64,000 nt of DNA from Cordilura impudica (GCA_963682025.1 OY821521.1:102541111-102605110); one strand, 5' to 3'; positions 44,970-56,925 are shown, numbered from the stretch's first letter. The notes: generated from the letters alone by a model not told the origin. Numbers and translations: made by a program.

Positions 44970-46402
44970 TCTATACTGATATTATAAAGAGGTAATGTGT
45001 GTTTGTTTGTTTGTTTGTAGGAGGTAATCTCCGTAACTACCCATCTGATATTCCTGAAATTTTCACAGTCTTACTGCGGATATGGGAAGTGCTATAGGCT
45101 ATAATTTTTTAAATATTTTTAGTGGGCGTGGCACCTCCCACACAAAGTAAATTTTTAATATCATATACATATATTGAGTATTATGATAGGGAGAGCTTTG
45201 CAAATCTGTGTGAGGTCACCTATTGTTAATATTAGTAGCTACGCCGAAAATGGGCGGGATCGGATAAGTGGGCGTTGTACCTCCCATACAAGTAATAATT
45301 CAATATTATATATCCCGAGTACTGTGACAGAGAGAGCTTTTAATATTTTTCTGATGTCACCTATTATTAATGTGAGTAGTCGGACAAAAAATGGGCAGTA
45401 TCGGATCAATAGGCGTGGCACCGGACACACAAAGTAAATATAAAATGCCATATATCAGGAGTAATGTAACAGTGAGAGTCTTGGGACTTTGTGTAAACCC
45501 ATAAGTTATTCATGTGATTAGTTAGACAAAAAATGGGCGTGATCGGAGCAGTGGGCGTGGCACCGCCCATACAAAGTATCATATAACTTTGTATCATATA
45601 ACTGGTGTACAAAAAAGGGAAGTTTTGACACTTTGCACGACACCATCAGATCTTAGTATGAGTAGTCGTTGCACCGCCCGTACAAAGTAAATATATGATA
45701 TCATATAACAGGTGTACCAAAAAAACGGAAGCTTTGACACTTTGCATGACACCATCAGATCTTAGTATATGTAGACGGACAAAAAATTGGCGTGGCACTC
45801 CCCATGCAAAGTAACTATTTAAAGTCATATATCTGGAGTACTGTCAAAGAGAGGGCTTTGTGGGTTTGCATGAGCCCATAGGTTCTTTGTATGATCAGTC
45901 GAACAAAAAAATGGGCGTGATCGTAGCAGTGGGCATAGCACCGCCCATGCAAAGTAGATATCTAATATAATATAACTGGTGTTCTATAAAAGGGAAAGAC
46001 TCTACATTTTGCACGAGTCCTTCAGATATTAATGTGAGTAGTCCAATAAAAATTGGGCGTGATGGGATTAGTGGGCGTGGCACCTCCTATATAAATAATA
46101 TGAAGTACTACGAAAGCAACAGTCTTTTGACAAGTGCATTATTTATCAATGTGATTTGTCGTGGAAAATATATCTCTAAAATCAAAAATTCGCCAAAATT
46201 GAAAATTGCGAAAAATAACAATCGCCCAAAAAATTCTTCAAAATCAAAAATGGGCAAAATCAAAAATCACTAAAAAGAAAATTGCCAAATGATATTCTAA
46301 GTTCAAGGCCAATAGTTAAGTGTTGCCAGATCTAATTTTGATAATCCATCTTCTTCTCAGGGAAGGGGGAGGGTGTAGCGAAGCACACCGGGTTACATCT
46401 AG
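44970..46402 (+). mobile_element. Non-autonomous Helitron
   Basis: Starts TCTATACTGATATTATAAAG, close to a well-known insect Helitron 5' end. It ends with a hairpin (GGTGT AGCGAAGC ACACC), then GGGTTACATCTAG. The insertion lies exactly between A (44969) and T (46403), as Helitrons require. No Rep/helicase coding sequence is present. Most of the interior is the tandem array listed separately. Confidence 0.88.
45110..46100 (+). repeat. Tandem array, about 141-bp unit, eight copies, inside the Helitron
   Basis: A core AGTGGGCGTGGCACC-like motif recurs at about 45121, 45267, 45408, 45550, 45661, 45787, 45928 and 46070 (spacings 146, 141, 142, 111, 126, 141, 142). Each unit also has ATGGGCGTGATCGG-like, ACAAAGTAAATAT-like and GAGAGCTTTG-like blocks. 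Confidence 0.85.
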
Positions 46403-46404
46403 TA

Positions 46405-46970
46405 GTTTATAATTTTATTATACCGATCGTCCATCTGTCCGTTTAAAACGTATAATCAAACTATAGGTCGCAAATATGAATATATTATGATGAGATTTGG
46501 CACATAAGCTTCTATCGGCGATACCATAAACGCTATTGAAATTTGTGAAAATAAGTTCATGTTCAGATCTAGTCCACATACAAATTATCATATAGATCTC
46601 AGTACAATTGGGTTTGTGATGGTTTATTATACCCACTTATTAGTGGTCCAAAAATAAACCCGATAGGACAATTTATAGTCATAGCCCCCTTTTAAGGCTG
46701 CTTCACGATCTTCTTAACTCTAACAAAAAAACAAAAATATTGCACAGATTTTTCTCAAATTTGGTATTTATGTATTTTTGCCAAATATGGTCAGTATCAG
46801 TCCATTTTTTGATCTAGTAACCATATAAATATAGCATCCGATTTGAACTTTTTCATATTCGAAGGCAACAAAATTAATAACAATCCAATTAGTTGGGCCT
46901 AAGAGATAGGGTGTCTGAACGTATGGTATAGGGTATAGGGCTCTAGACCGACTATAATTTTCCTACTTTT
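46405..46970 (+). repeat. Family A DINE-like element, 5'-truncated
   Basis: Begins at TTATTATACCGATCGTCCAT just after the Helitron and ends GGTATAGGGCTCTAGACCGA, then TTTCCTACTT. The microsatellite is short. Confidence 0.78.
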
Positions 46971-47164
46971 TTTATTTGTATTTATAATTTTTTTTTTTTA
47001 ATTTTATTTGTGTTATAAATAACCAACAGTTCCCTATTTATTTTTTTTTTTTATTTAATGTACAAATATACATACCTCTATCAATATTCAATGAAAAACT
47101 TTTAATGTTTTTAGTTATGAAGCGATTTAATTAATTTTTAAACTGTTTGAAATCTACAAATTTG

Positions 47165-47970
47165 TTTGCTTTTCTATAAAACTTAGTAAGCTATTTCTCA
47201 TATTAGTAGAGGGTGTTAAATTAAAGTTGGCTTGCAATACTTGAGTGCTGGCTTCATCATCTTCTGTATTCAAACCTATAATAATGTTATGAAGAATACA
47301 ACAAACCATAATCCAGTCACCACACTCATTATTTTTATCATTTGAAATTCTAAATTTTATTTCTTTAAGCTGCCAAATTTTTTATAAAGGCTACCAAAAC
47401 AATTTGCGAACCATACACAATATTTTGAGAAGTATTTGTTAAACTTTTCTCTTTCTTGTCTTGTGTGCTCGGAACTGTTTTGTCAGAATGGGGATATTAA
47501 AAACGATTTTAAAGGATATGCGCTATCACCGGCAACCCACTCGCAGTTAGTAAAAAGTTTTGTGGATGTTATAAAAATTTTTGCATCATGGACACTGCCA
47601 GGTATTAAATTGTGACTTGCCTTATTCGTAATTTATGGCCACACACAGCTTGCGTTATGATAGCATATTGCCATTTACGGAAAAAGTAAAGCTCATGGTT
47701 TTTATTAGGTGTTTCTTGTGATTGTTTCTGAAACAAGTATTATTCTTTCGGTTTCGTTAGGAATACAAAAATCGGTGCTTCAAGTTTCAAATGGCTTCAA
47801 AAACACGTCTAGTGACATTTTGAATAGTTCCACCATCACCTACACCAAAAAGAGACGCACATTTACGTATGGGTAGCCCATCGCCTGATGATCTCAACCG
47901 AAAAAACACTATTTTCAACTGCAACTCAAGTGTAGTTTTTGCTTTGGTGTTTTTCGTTTTAATGATGCCA
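47165..47970 (-). pseudogene. PIF/Harbinger transposase relic
   Basis: A Harbinger-type DDE transposase in broken frames, read from 47970 downward: TTLELQLKIVFFRLRSSGDG then IRKCASLFGVGDGGTIQN and VTRRVFEAI. After a gap come WQYAIITQAVCGHKLR, NLIPGSVHDAKIFITSTKLF and WVAGDSAYPLKSFLISPF, which keep the family's PGS-HD and GDSAYP motifs. The end reads WIMVCCILHNIIIGLN, then TEDDEAS. Several stops and shifts are visible, and the part with the first aspartate (VDGTHI) is not recognised. The termini were not defined. It is the only Harbinger coding remnant here, while two TTA-flanked MITEs lie elsewhere in the window. Confidence 0.88.
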
Positions 47971-48140
47971 CTATCTTTATAAAATACAGGATATATGCAA
48001 ATTCAGCTGGATGTACGCAAACCATTGGTTAAACCTGTTGTTTTCGAAGTTTCCCAACACTTAGTGCTGCTAATGTGTTGATTATGGTAGTCCTAGATGA
48101 ACGCTCCTGCGATTTTCCAGCAAGCAAACCATGTTCATGC

Positions 48141-48484
48141 TGAATTTTTTATGAATTTCATTCTCGTCTTCTTCATCTGGAAATATGTATATACTTTTTT
48201 TCAAATAGCAAAAAAAAAATCTTTTACCACTTACCTGAATCAACTATAAGTACTTCGAAAGCTTAGCTTTTATAATAAAGCTTTTATAATTTTACTTTTT
48301 TCGCTTTCAAAAAGCATTTTTATTTTATGTATTTTTGTGATATTTTGTGTTTTTGTTAACTACGTTTTGAATTTGATGTTTTTCTGACTTTAGTATATGA
48401 ATATACAACAGGTTGTTCACATATGTACTATTTGATGTCATGTATTTCATTACAACTTACAACTTTAGTAGACCTTATGAATTC
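48141..48484. other. Gene-free stretch
   Basis: AT-rich flank of the Harbinger relic. Nothing recognised. Confidence 0.35.
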
Positions 48485-48655
48485 CCTATATGTTTACATG
48501 GACAGACAGACATACAAACGGATGGACGAAGGGATGAACATCAATAATTCTGCGTGGATTGGTATAATAAATGGTCCAGGTCAGATATTTTGTAGTAGTT
48601 ACAAACATCGGTACGGAGTCATTATACCCATTACACATGTACACTATTGCAACAC
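48485..48655 (-). repeat. Family A DINE-like fragment
   Basis: GGACAGACAGACATACAAAC, then TTGGTATAATAAATGGTCCAG, TTACAAACATCGGTACGGAG and TCATTATACCCATTACACAT. Only the terminal 170 bp of the family remain. Confidence 0.65.
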
Positions 48656-49723
48656 ATATACTTATATAAGTAAAAACTGTTTTATATAATAAAGATGTTT
48701 TTGGTTGTAGACATTTATTTATTTTGATCATATAAAAACCCCAATATAGAAAGTATGTGAAAATCACAGCATTTGACATCTTACCATGCTTGTGTTGACT
48801 TTCTGATCGATCGGTAGATTGATGTTTCCATTGACAGATATATTTGCATACTCGTATATTGTTATTGTTGTACAACTTTTCACGTGGTGGCTATTGAGTC
48901 TCATTGAAATCAATAGTAGCATCCGTTGTTGTATATGTTACTACTGCCTAGATACGGCAAAACGGGGCTTGTGCCAACTCGTCTCCACACTCCATGTTTT
49001 ATAAGAGAACAGTTGAGATTTTCACAAATATATATTCATAAATTTAACCATTCACAGAATGAAAGAATGAAATTTGAATTGCAAAACATTGGAAATAAAT
49101 TTCAACAAAAAAAAAAAAAAAAACAAATACTGACAAAACAGAAATTCAAATTTTCAAAATGAATGCACCAGCCGTAAAAAATATTGTAATACAAGGTTAA
49201 TATGAACAACTTTTTGCATTTGAAATGATGTAGGCTTATACAGAACATAGTTTCCTTTATTGTTTTATTGGTGTTTAAGTGAATTGCTTTAGAAATGGTA
49301 ATAATCGTATTACCAAAACATGTTTTTGTACTTAACAGAGTTTAACTCAATTACAAAAATATAACAAAATTAGTGTAAGTGCGTTACCAAATTTTGTATT
49401 TTTTTCATGGAAAATTGGGTGGTGATCTTGTTTCCTTTTAAACAAAGGGAAATCTTATACAGAATAATATTAAATTTTAGGTAGCTATTACCCTAATCTC
49501 GGTTTCCCAAAATAAGGTGAGGGACAAATAAATGCAATTTAAAAGAATGCTAAACTTAAAATAGAACAGCTATGTCATTTTGTTTACTTTTTCTTAACCC
49601 GTCCATAACCATGGCTGACCCACTGTTTTCCAATTACTTATTTAGGTAACTGTTCCGTGGAATAATAAAATATGAAGTTAAAACGTCCTTATGAAATTAA
49701 ACAAAAATAATATCCATATATAT
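48656..49723. other. Gene-free stretch
   Basis: No gene. It includes a poly-A run of about 18 at 49107. Confidence 0.4.
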
Positions 49724-50683
49724 GGGGCGTTTCATGTCAAGTGATCCAACTTCTGAAACCGATGTCCTCTCATCGAGATGAAATTTGCACCAAGGTTAGT
49801 CCTATTAGATAGTATTTTAAACAAAATTTTCCAACACGATCGGTCCAGAACTCTCTGAGTTAGAGGTAGTCGAAGTTTGACATTTTGACCAAACAGGTTT
49901 TTTTCTCATCCATTTAACTTTTTACCTATTGATTGTTCTTAGCAAAATTTGTCCCAAATAGTTTAGATAGCTATTTCTTCAGTCTTTCGTAAAAAAGTTA
50001 AAAACAATAAGAAATTTTTTTTGACTTTTATTTTGCAAAATCAAAAATTTTTTGACTTTTTTTCAAAGAAGGAATTTTTTTTTTGCTCAAAAGAAAGCTT
50101 AGGTGTTTTCCTTTATGAGCGTTTTGGTCGCTTAGTGGGATACGTGCGGGATACCCATCAAAAAAAATGTTTTGTAACTCAAGACAACGGTTTTTCAATT
50201 TTTCACAAATGCACTATTTTCAATTTTTTCCTATTTGTGTCTAAAACCTTAAAAATAAAACGTATACTGAGAAACTAGACAAATTAACCTTTCTGACGGT
50301 ATGTAACATACCTAACTAAAATTTCATACCTTCGATACTGAAATACCCGCAATACGTTAAACCCACAACATTTTTTCTGAGTCTTGTATCTGCCTTTCAT
50401 AGCGGCTTTTTTTTGTCAATCCTATAGGTAGTTTTGAGCGCATTTAATATTGAATGTTATTTTTATTATCAAAATATCTTGTACCCCCAGAGACAGGTGT
50501 TTGTCTCAGGTGGAAAAATTTTATGGCTGTTCTCCGAAATACCAGTTTATTTATTATTTTATGACACTTGACTTTAAAAAGTGGGTGGTAGTGGGTTAAC
50601 AGGTAGTTTATTTTAATATGTTAAAAAAGTAAAAAATTAAAAGGTAGTTTATTTTTATTGTCATTGGTAACATTTGGTAACAT

Positions 50684-51560
50684 GGAACTCCGGAACAGTG
50701 TCGCCGAGTTGTTAATGAGATAATCAACACATTTGATAGAAAAATGTATTGTTCAGCTGTCTTTTTAGATGTTAAACAAGCTTTTGACAGAGTTTGGCAT
50801 CGAGGACTACTTTACAAACTTAAAACCCTTTTACCAACTCCAATATATTTAATTCTTAAATCATATTTAAATGAAAGACCATTTTTCGTAAAAGTCGATG
50901 ATGAGGAATCTGAAATATGCACAATAAATGCAGGGGTATCACAAGGTAGTGTTTTGGGCCCGATTTTATGTACAATATATACATCAGACATGCCTGTTAT
51001 ACAAAACGTCACAATTGCGACTTACACAGATGATACCGCCATAATTGCATCAAATGAATGCCCAATAATAGCATCTTCATTAGTTCAAAGTGAACTAAAT
51101 CTATTACAAGAATGGTTCATGAAATGGAAAATTACAATAAAATTACGCAAAAATGAATGCTCATCACATTACATTAACAACGCTCAAATACCTAAATCCG
51201 ATAGCGTAAAATATTTGGGTATGCATCTTGATAAAAGATTAACCTGGAAAAACCATGTCAAAGCGAAACGCGAACATTTAAATATCAAAACCAAAAAACT
51301 TTACTGGCTACTAGGCCCAAAATCAGAACTAAGTCTGGAAAACAAAGTTAAAATCTATAAATCGATATTAAAACCAATTTGTACATACGGCCTACAATTA
51401 TGGGGCACGACAAGCAAATCTAATGTTGAGATTCTACATCGATACCAATCCAAAACTTTACGACTCATTATTTCTGCTCCTTGGTATGTGACCAACAAAC
51501 ATATTCATGAAGATCTTAAAGGCTTAGTAACCATTCAAATCAAGTAGCAATTATTCTATT
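50684..51560 (+). pseudogene. Jockey-type reverse transcriptase, N-terminally truncated
   Basis: The open frame begins at the insertion edge with GTPEQCRRVVNEIINTF and runs to a stop at about 51547. Conserved blocks: AVFLDVKQAFDRVWHRGLLY with the first catalytic aspartate, INAGVSQGSVLGPILCTIYT, TYTDDTAIIAS (the catalytic box is YTDD where Jockey elements usually have F/YADD), KYLGMHLDKRLTWKNHV, and YGLQLWGTTS in the thumb. A second frame after the stop continues NHSNQVAIILLDETEEVKML and KRFHVLDLPYRK, the usual Jockey C-terminus, so a single frameshift lies near 51540. ORF1, the endonuclease and the first RT blocks are missing. It is younger than its host transposon. Confidence 0.9.
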
Positions 51561-51832
51561 AGATGAAACTGAGGAAGTTAAAATGCTAAAAAGGTTTCAT
51601 GTTTTAGACCTACCATACAGAAAATAGAATTTATTATTCTAAAATATGTAAATATGTAAATATAAATACTAAATTTTGTATGTAATAAAAACAAAAAATA
51701 AATTAAGTTATTAGGCTTAATGAAGCTTAATAATATAGGTTAAGTATCAGTTGCACTTATAGAATTTACTTATTATTGCAAAATAGATTGTAAATAAAAA
51801 TTTGATTGATTAAAAAAAGAAAAAAAAAATAT
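50684..51832 (+). mobile_element. 5'-truncated Jockey insertion nested in the long-TIR transposon
   Basis: Starts abruptly inside the reverse transcriptase domain and ends in an A-rich tail (51810-51830). GTAACATTTGGTAACAT precedes it and GTAACATTTGGTTAAAAT follows, a slightly diverged target duplication of about 17 bp. This is the classic target-primed insertion signature. Confidence 0.88.
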
Positions 51833-52078
51833 GTAACATTTGGTTAAAATATGTACTTCATTATTATTTTTATTATGCAACATGCGGTTAACACACACTA
51901 AGCCCTTCTTTACCATAATAAAAGTTTTTAGACTCATTCATTAAAATGTACTACCTATATGATCTTAAAAAAATATTTATTGTCATTTTGAAGACATTCG
52001 GAAATCAGTTTTTTAAAAACAGCGTTAAAGTTTAGGCGTGTGTTATTTACATAATTTCTTACATAATTAATCTTCACA

Positions 52079-53254
52079 ATGTCTACGGCTCCTAAAAAGG
52101 CTAAGCTTGAAGAAGAATTTGGTTCTTTTTGTTTTAATTCCTTTAACAAAAGGTGGCACAGATCATTAGATATGCGAAATATTTCCGAAGGCTTATTAAC
52201 GCTTACCAACGCTGTCAAAACGGTTGCTAATTTTTGGATCATGTTGCAAAGAGCTCGGAAAGTTGAAAGAATTACCGGATTTGAATAGTAATGAGTCTTG
52301 CGTTGAAGTATTCCAGATGAAGACAAAAGTAATTCTGAGAATGATGAATGAACTGATGATGGTGTTTCTAACTTTTCAGAAGAAAGTATAATTTCATAGA
52401 ATGAGTGTCAAAATCAGTATCATAAGGATGCAGTGGAAGTTTTTGAACAAATAAAAGAGAAATACAAAACATCAGAGAGTAGAACTGAAAGAATTCAACT
52501 TTTCACGCTTGCTCCATCGACATGGGGTTGTGCAAAAACAAAGACTGAGTTTGGAACGTTTCACCGAAAAGCAAGAATTTTTAAAAAATTGGTTGCTGAG
52601 CATGGGATTCTCACACTCCCAAACAGAAACAAGGAAAAAATTTAAGAGTGCGAAACTGAAGCTATAGCAACTTAGTTTTATCAGCGAGAAGATATGAGTC
52701 GCCTGATGCCAGGGATGAAAGACTGGGCAGGTATAAAAGATTGGCAATAGTCATTCTTCAAGGATTTGAAAATACATTTGGTTTCGCTGAAAACTATAAA
52801 TATGTTCTTCAGGATGCCATACAAGCGTTCCCCTACAATAACGACCAAGCAACTATATTCACACTAGTTATTTACTACATGAAATATGAAAAAGTGGAAC
52901 ACAAAGTCCGTCGATCTAAAATATGATACCGTTGCAGTTTATGAAGTACCAGAAGATAATACTAAAATATCTAAAAACTAAATTTACAGTAGAGAAGGTA
53001 TACCACGTTTCGGACGGAGCTCGGCAACTTTTTAAAAACAAAAGTAGCTTCGCAAATCTTATGGCTCCTAAAACCGATTTTGGAATGCCAGCTGAGTGGC
53101 ATTTTCATTCTACTGCTCACGGTAAAGGAGCATGTGATGGTATTGCAGCAAACCTTAAAAGAAATGCAGCGAAGTATAGCCTCCAGTGCTCTTATCAAGA
53201 TCGCATCTTAGATGCGACTGCTTTATTCCATTGGGCAAAGAATTATTGTAAATA
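52079..53254 (+). pseudogene. Decayed transposase-like protein of the long-TIR transposon
   Basis: Pieces of one protein in shifting frames: MSTAPKKAKLEEEFGSFCFN (52079), VFEQIKEKYKTSESRTERIQ and LFTLAPSTWGCAKTKTEFG (52440-52560), QFYQREDMSRLMPGMKDW (about 52680), ENYKYVLQDAIQAFPYNNDQ (about 52790), VYHVSDGARQLFKNKSSFAN (about 53000) and AEWHFHSTAHGKGACDGIAA (about 53090), ending at 53254. I recognise the arrangement SDG..xxYKN..NFxNL followed by AEWHFxxTxHGKGxCDG from uncharacterised repeat-encoded proteins widespread in arthropods. I cannot assign a named superfamily. The conserved aspartates there may be catalytic, but that is inference. Multiple stops and shifts make this copy dead. Confidence 0.7.
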
Positions 53255-53774
53255 AACTAAAATAGTTTTTAGTAGCAAAGAGGATCACTTTTCAACATTT
53301 CTATAGAAAAAAAGTGATTTTTTCCTGAGGTTAACATGTTGTGGGTATTACAGTATTGAGGGTATGAGATTTTAGTTAGGTATGTTACATACCATCGGAA
53401 AGGCGGTATAATATAAAAAAATTTGTGCATAAGCTAGAAATTGAAAAAACCGTTGTCTTCAGTTACAAAACATTTATTTTGATAGATATCCCACTCGCAT
53501 CCCACTAAGCGACCGGAAAGCCCATAGAGGAAAAACCTAAGCTTTCCTTAGAGCGAAAAAAATGGAACAATAGGTAAACAGTTATATGGATTAGAAAAAA
53601 CACCTGGTTGGTCAAAATGTAAAATTTTGACCCCTCTAAATCAGAGAGTTCTGGACCAATCTTGTTGAAAAATTATGTCTAAATTACTATCAAATAGGAC
53701 TACCCTTGGTGCAAATTTCACCCGGTCGAAAGACATCGGTTTCAAAAGTTGGACCACTTAACATGAAACGCCCA

Positions 53775-54179
53775 ATATATTTTTTGAAATGAAATATCTG
53801 AGATTATATTGTAACTTGGTCAAAATATAATAAATACCATATTTAGTTATGTTTCATATATGTATGTCGCAAGAACATTTTTGAAATGATTCTGAGTCGA
53901 TTAACAATATTCGGTAGTTACAAAATGATTTTAGCTGGACAACAGAATGCTATAGAGTAGAAACTATCTTTAGATGTTACTTTCTCTAAGTATGTGTAGC
54001 TTGAGAAAAAAATGTAATGTATTATAACCAGAATTGACAAACGAGCTTAGAAAAGGAAGGTGATTTATCAAATTCCTTTCATAGCAATTATTATTTATTA
54101 AGTTATACTCAGGCTACAAACTACAAAATATTTTTTTACATCAGTTTTCATTGGAAGGCACTTCATTCACCTAACAATA
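53775..54179. other. Gene-free stretch
   Basis: AT-rich. Nothing recognised. Confidence 0.4.
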
Positions 54180-54450
54180 TAAAATTTCATATAACAACAA
54201 TAACAAGAACGACATAGAAAAACCATACTTTTTAAAGAGTTTTTTTTACATCTTCATTGAAATCTCGGGATCTATTAAATACCAATCTGTTCGCGATTTC
54301 AATGAATGTTTTTCACTACAAATAAGCAACCTACCTGACCCATTGAGGTCGTGATCGTAATTTCCACAAACGGACAGACTGGCATCGCTATACCAACTCC
54401 GCTATTTATAAGGATTAAAACTTATATATACTCATTGCAAACTGTATGTT
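54180..54450 (+). repeat. Family B DINE-like fragment
   Basis: TGAAATCTCGGGATCTATTA, AAGCAACCTACCTGACCCAT, GAGGTCGTGATCGTAATTTC, CACAAACGGACAGACTGGCA and ATCGCTATACCAACTCCGCT follow the family B right half. Confidence 0.65.
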
Positions 54451-55026
54451 TGTAACTTAAATATAATGATTTAGAGTTACATAAACCAAATTACTCATAG
54501 GAAAACAATGGTGAAATTGTAAAGATGATCCGATCCGATCCAATAGCAATAGCGTTTTAAAGGTAATCAAGATCTTTAAAATCGACTCACATTGGTAGAC
54601 CTTAAAACTTAACTATAAAAGAGGAAACACATATTGTTAAGAAAACTAAAGAGAATCCCATTTACACAGATGTTATAATTACACTGTACAAAACATATTG
54701 TATGGGTACAGTAACATTTTATGTCCATTTTAAATTTTTATTTTTTGGGCCAACACTGTTGGAATAAGACATAAAAACAAGTGTAAAAGTTCTTCCAATC
54801 TAAATTCCGAGTTTCAAAGGAATTCTAAGAGTCATTTTTTTCATTTTAGTCCTTTTTTTAATAAATACTAAAAAATACCCTAAAACTCGGGTATAAAGTG
54901 TTAAAATGTTCTATGAATATGTTCTACAGCAAATTTCATTTGGGTTTGTCGAAGACAAAAACTTCATCGGAAAATTTTATACGAAAAAATATGTTTTTGA
55001 TTTGTATTTCTCGAAAAAAGAGAAAA
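54451..55026. other. Gene-free stretch
   Basis: AT-rich. Nothing recognised. Confidence 0.4.
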
Positions 55027-55812
55027 ATAAGCAAGTAAGAAAATTATAGTCGGTCTAGACCGACTATACGATACCCTATACCATACGTTTAGAGACCCTA
55101 TCTCTTAGACCCAACTAACACTGGATATAGAAAATAAGCATAAACCAAATTTGAGTGGGATTTTTATTAATTTTTTCGGCTGCAGATATGAAAAAGTTCA
55201 TATCGGATGCTATATCTATATGGGGACTAGGCCCAAAAATGCACCGATCCTGACCATGTTTGGTAAAGTCTCTTGTCTTTTGCAAGAATATATACAAACA
55301 AAATTTGAGAAGAATCAGTGTAATATTTTTGTTTTTTGATAGATTTAAGTGAAGATCGGGCAGCAGCTCTATATGGGGCCTATGACTAAAAGTTGTCCAA
55401 TAGGGATCATTTTTGGACTACTGATTAAAGGATGTATTATATACATACAAACCCAATTTGACTAAGATTTGTAGGATAATTTGGATCTTATGGCAATATA
55501 TGTTGATTTCATAGGGGTCATTTGTATGGGGTCTAGGTCTGAACATTTACCGATTCTCACCAATTTCAATAGCGTTCATCTCATGGCCGGTAAAAGATCA
55601 AAATATATTCATATTTGCGACCTGCAGTTTGATTACAAGCTTTATATGGACACACGGACGGACGGACGGACGGACATCGTTAAATCGAATCAGATAGTGA
55701 TTCTGATTCGATCGGTATAATGAAAGATGGGTGTAGGTCAAATATTTTTGGTTGTTACAAACAGCAGCACAAAGTCATTATACCCAAACCACATAGTTGT
55801 ATGGGGTATAAA
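55027..55812 (-). repeat. Family A DINE-like element, full length
   Basis: AGCAAGTAAGAAAATTATAG and an intact palindrome, GGACGGACGGACGGACGG at about 55656, ending CCACATAGTTGTATGGGGTA. Little decay, and closely similar to 56926-57727 and 4935-5680. Confidence 0.88.
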
Positions 55813-55969
55813 AATAATATGAATACAAAATATTGATATTGTCATTAATTTTTCAGCAAAAGTGTCAATCGCAATTCGTTTAACTTTAAAAATGTGAAAA
55901 AAAAAGTGAAAGTAGTGATATGAAATGGAAACTGGCAAGCTCGATATTTATAATTTTGTTATGTTTGTC

Positions 55970-56890
55970 TCGAGGAAAAAACGAAAAGGTCATTTTATTG
56001 GAGCAACCAGCAAATAATTTTGAATGAAAATTGGGTGCCAAATATTGTTTGTAAAAATTATTACAATCGTCTTATGGAATGGAGGAACATTAAAACTAGT
56101 TGAATGCCATATGCTTTGCCAATGACTTGGACAAATACTGGGCAACATAACATATTAAATTGTTTCGCCAGTATTAACAAAGAGTTCATTGGCAAAAAGG
56201 TATACGTAAAGCTCATGATTACATTGAAGTTCTATGTGCCCAAAGGCAGTATGATCTTCCTGTACCAAAATTCATCAGATTGGAGTTGTTCTGAACTTGA
56301 TGCAACTCAAATGAATCGCCCGATTCTTATAATCTCAAAATAAATCTGATGAAATGGCTTCTTTTTTTAAATCGAAGAACGTTTTAGATCCGGTGTAAAA
56401 GTGACGGCATAACAAAACCATCACGTAACACTATAAAGTAGGTTTTTTGTTAATTAAGAAAAATAAGTGCATTTTATGGAAATAAATTTAAATCAGATGA
56501 CTGGAAAATCTTTAGAGGTAGTTCAAAATTAAGGATAAAAGTTGTTTGTCATAAAACAAACTCCAAACCATCTCCAAACCAGAAACCAGGAAAACGTATG
56601 AAGCATCATACTTAATATGGTTGACTACTACAAACATAAGTGGGGCAGACACCACTATCCTTTCCGGTCTTCAAAGTGGATACATGTCACGATTGGAAGA
56701 AAAGGGAAACAAGTAATTTTAAAATGGCCAATATGATTCGGAATCCCTCGTTACCAAAAGAAGATTTTATGCTTTCCCACATCATACAAAACTTGGAGTA
56801 GTAAAAAATTGTATAAAAATCATCGCCAAAGGACATGAAGTTTTTACATGTTTAGGACTTATTTTTCCAAGACTAAGCAAAACATTATAA
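55970..56890 (+). pseudogene. Decayed repeat-encoded protein with MPxAxPM.W motif
   Basis: Fragments in shifting frames: ENWVPNIVCKNYYNRLMEWR (about 56020), MPYALPMTW and NHDN-like sequence (about 56104-56160), YVKL then VPKxxxLELxELDATQMNRP-like sequence (to about 56340), and HTKLGVVKNCIKIIAKGHEV, then FPRLSKTL (56785-56885). The order and motifs (MPFAIPMxWRE... followed by HxKLGLxKxFVKAL...FP.LS) recall a large uncharacterised protein family found in many copies in arthropod genomes, probably of transposon origin. I cannot name a superfamily. Stops are frequent and the middle is missing. No termini were found. Confidence 0.45.
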
Positions 56891-56925
56891 TCCTTGAAAT
56901 GCCTTAGTTTTCACTTTTGCTAATT

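Larger units (their letters stand above)
49724..53774 (+). mobile_element. 4-kb DNA transposon with very long inverted repeats, superfamily unclear
   Basis: Both ends read inward as (G/T)GGGCGTTTCATGT(C/T)AAGTG, then TCCAACTT and GAAACCGATGTC. The inverted similarity extends about 650 bp on the left (to about 50375) and about 456 bp on the right (from about 53318), with indels. ATATAT lies on both sides, consistent with a target duplication but too simple to trust. The interior contains a decayed transposase-like coding region (52079-53254) and a nested Jockey insertion (50684-51832). Confidence 0.85.

Noticed and set aside
45110..46100. CRISPR-like array
   Set aside because: The repeats are ~141-bp tandem units without unique spacers, inside a eukaryotic Helitron.
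45174..46273. Several 60-88-residue open frames
   Set aside because: They arise from the Helitron tandem array and change frame between units.
51955..52326. 123-residue minus-strand open frame
   Set aside because: It overlaps the plus-strand frame that fits the order of the long-TIR transposon protein, and I recognise no family in the minus frame.
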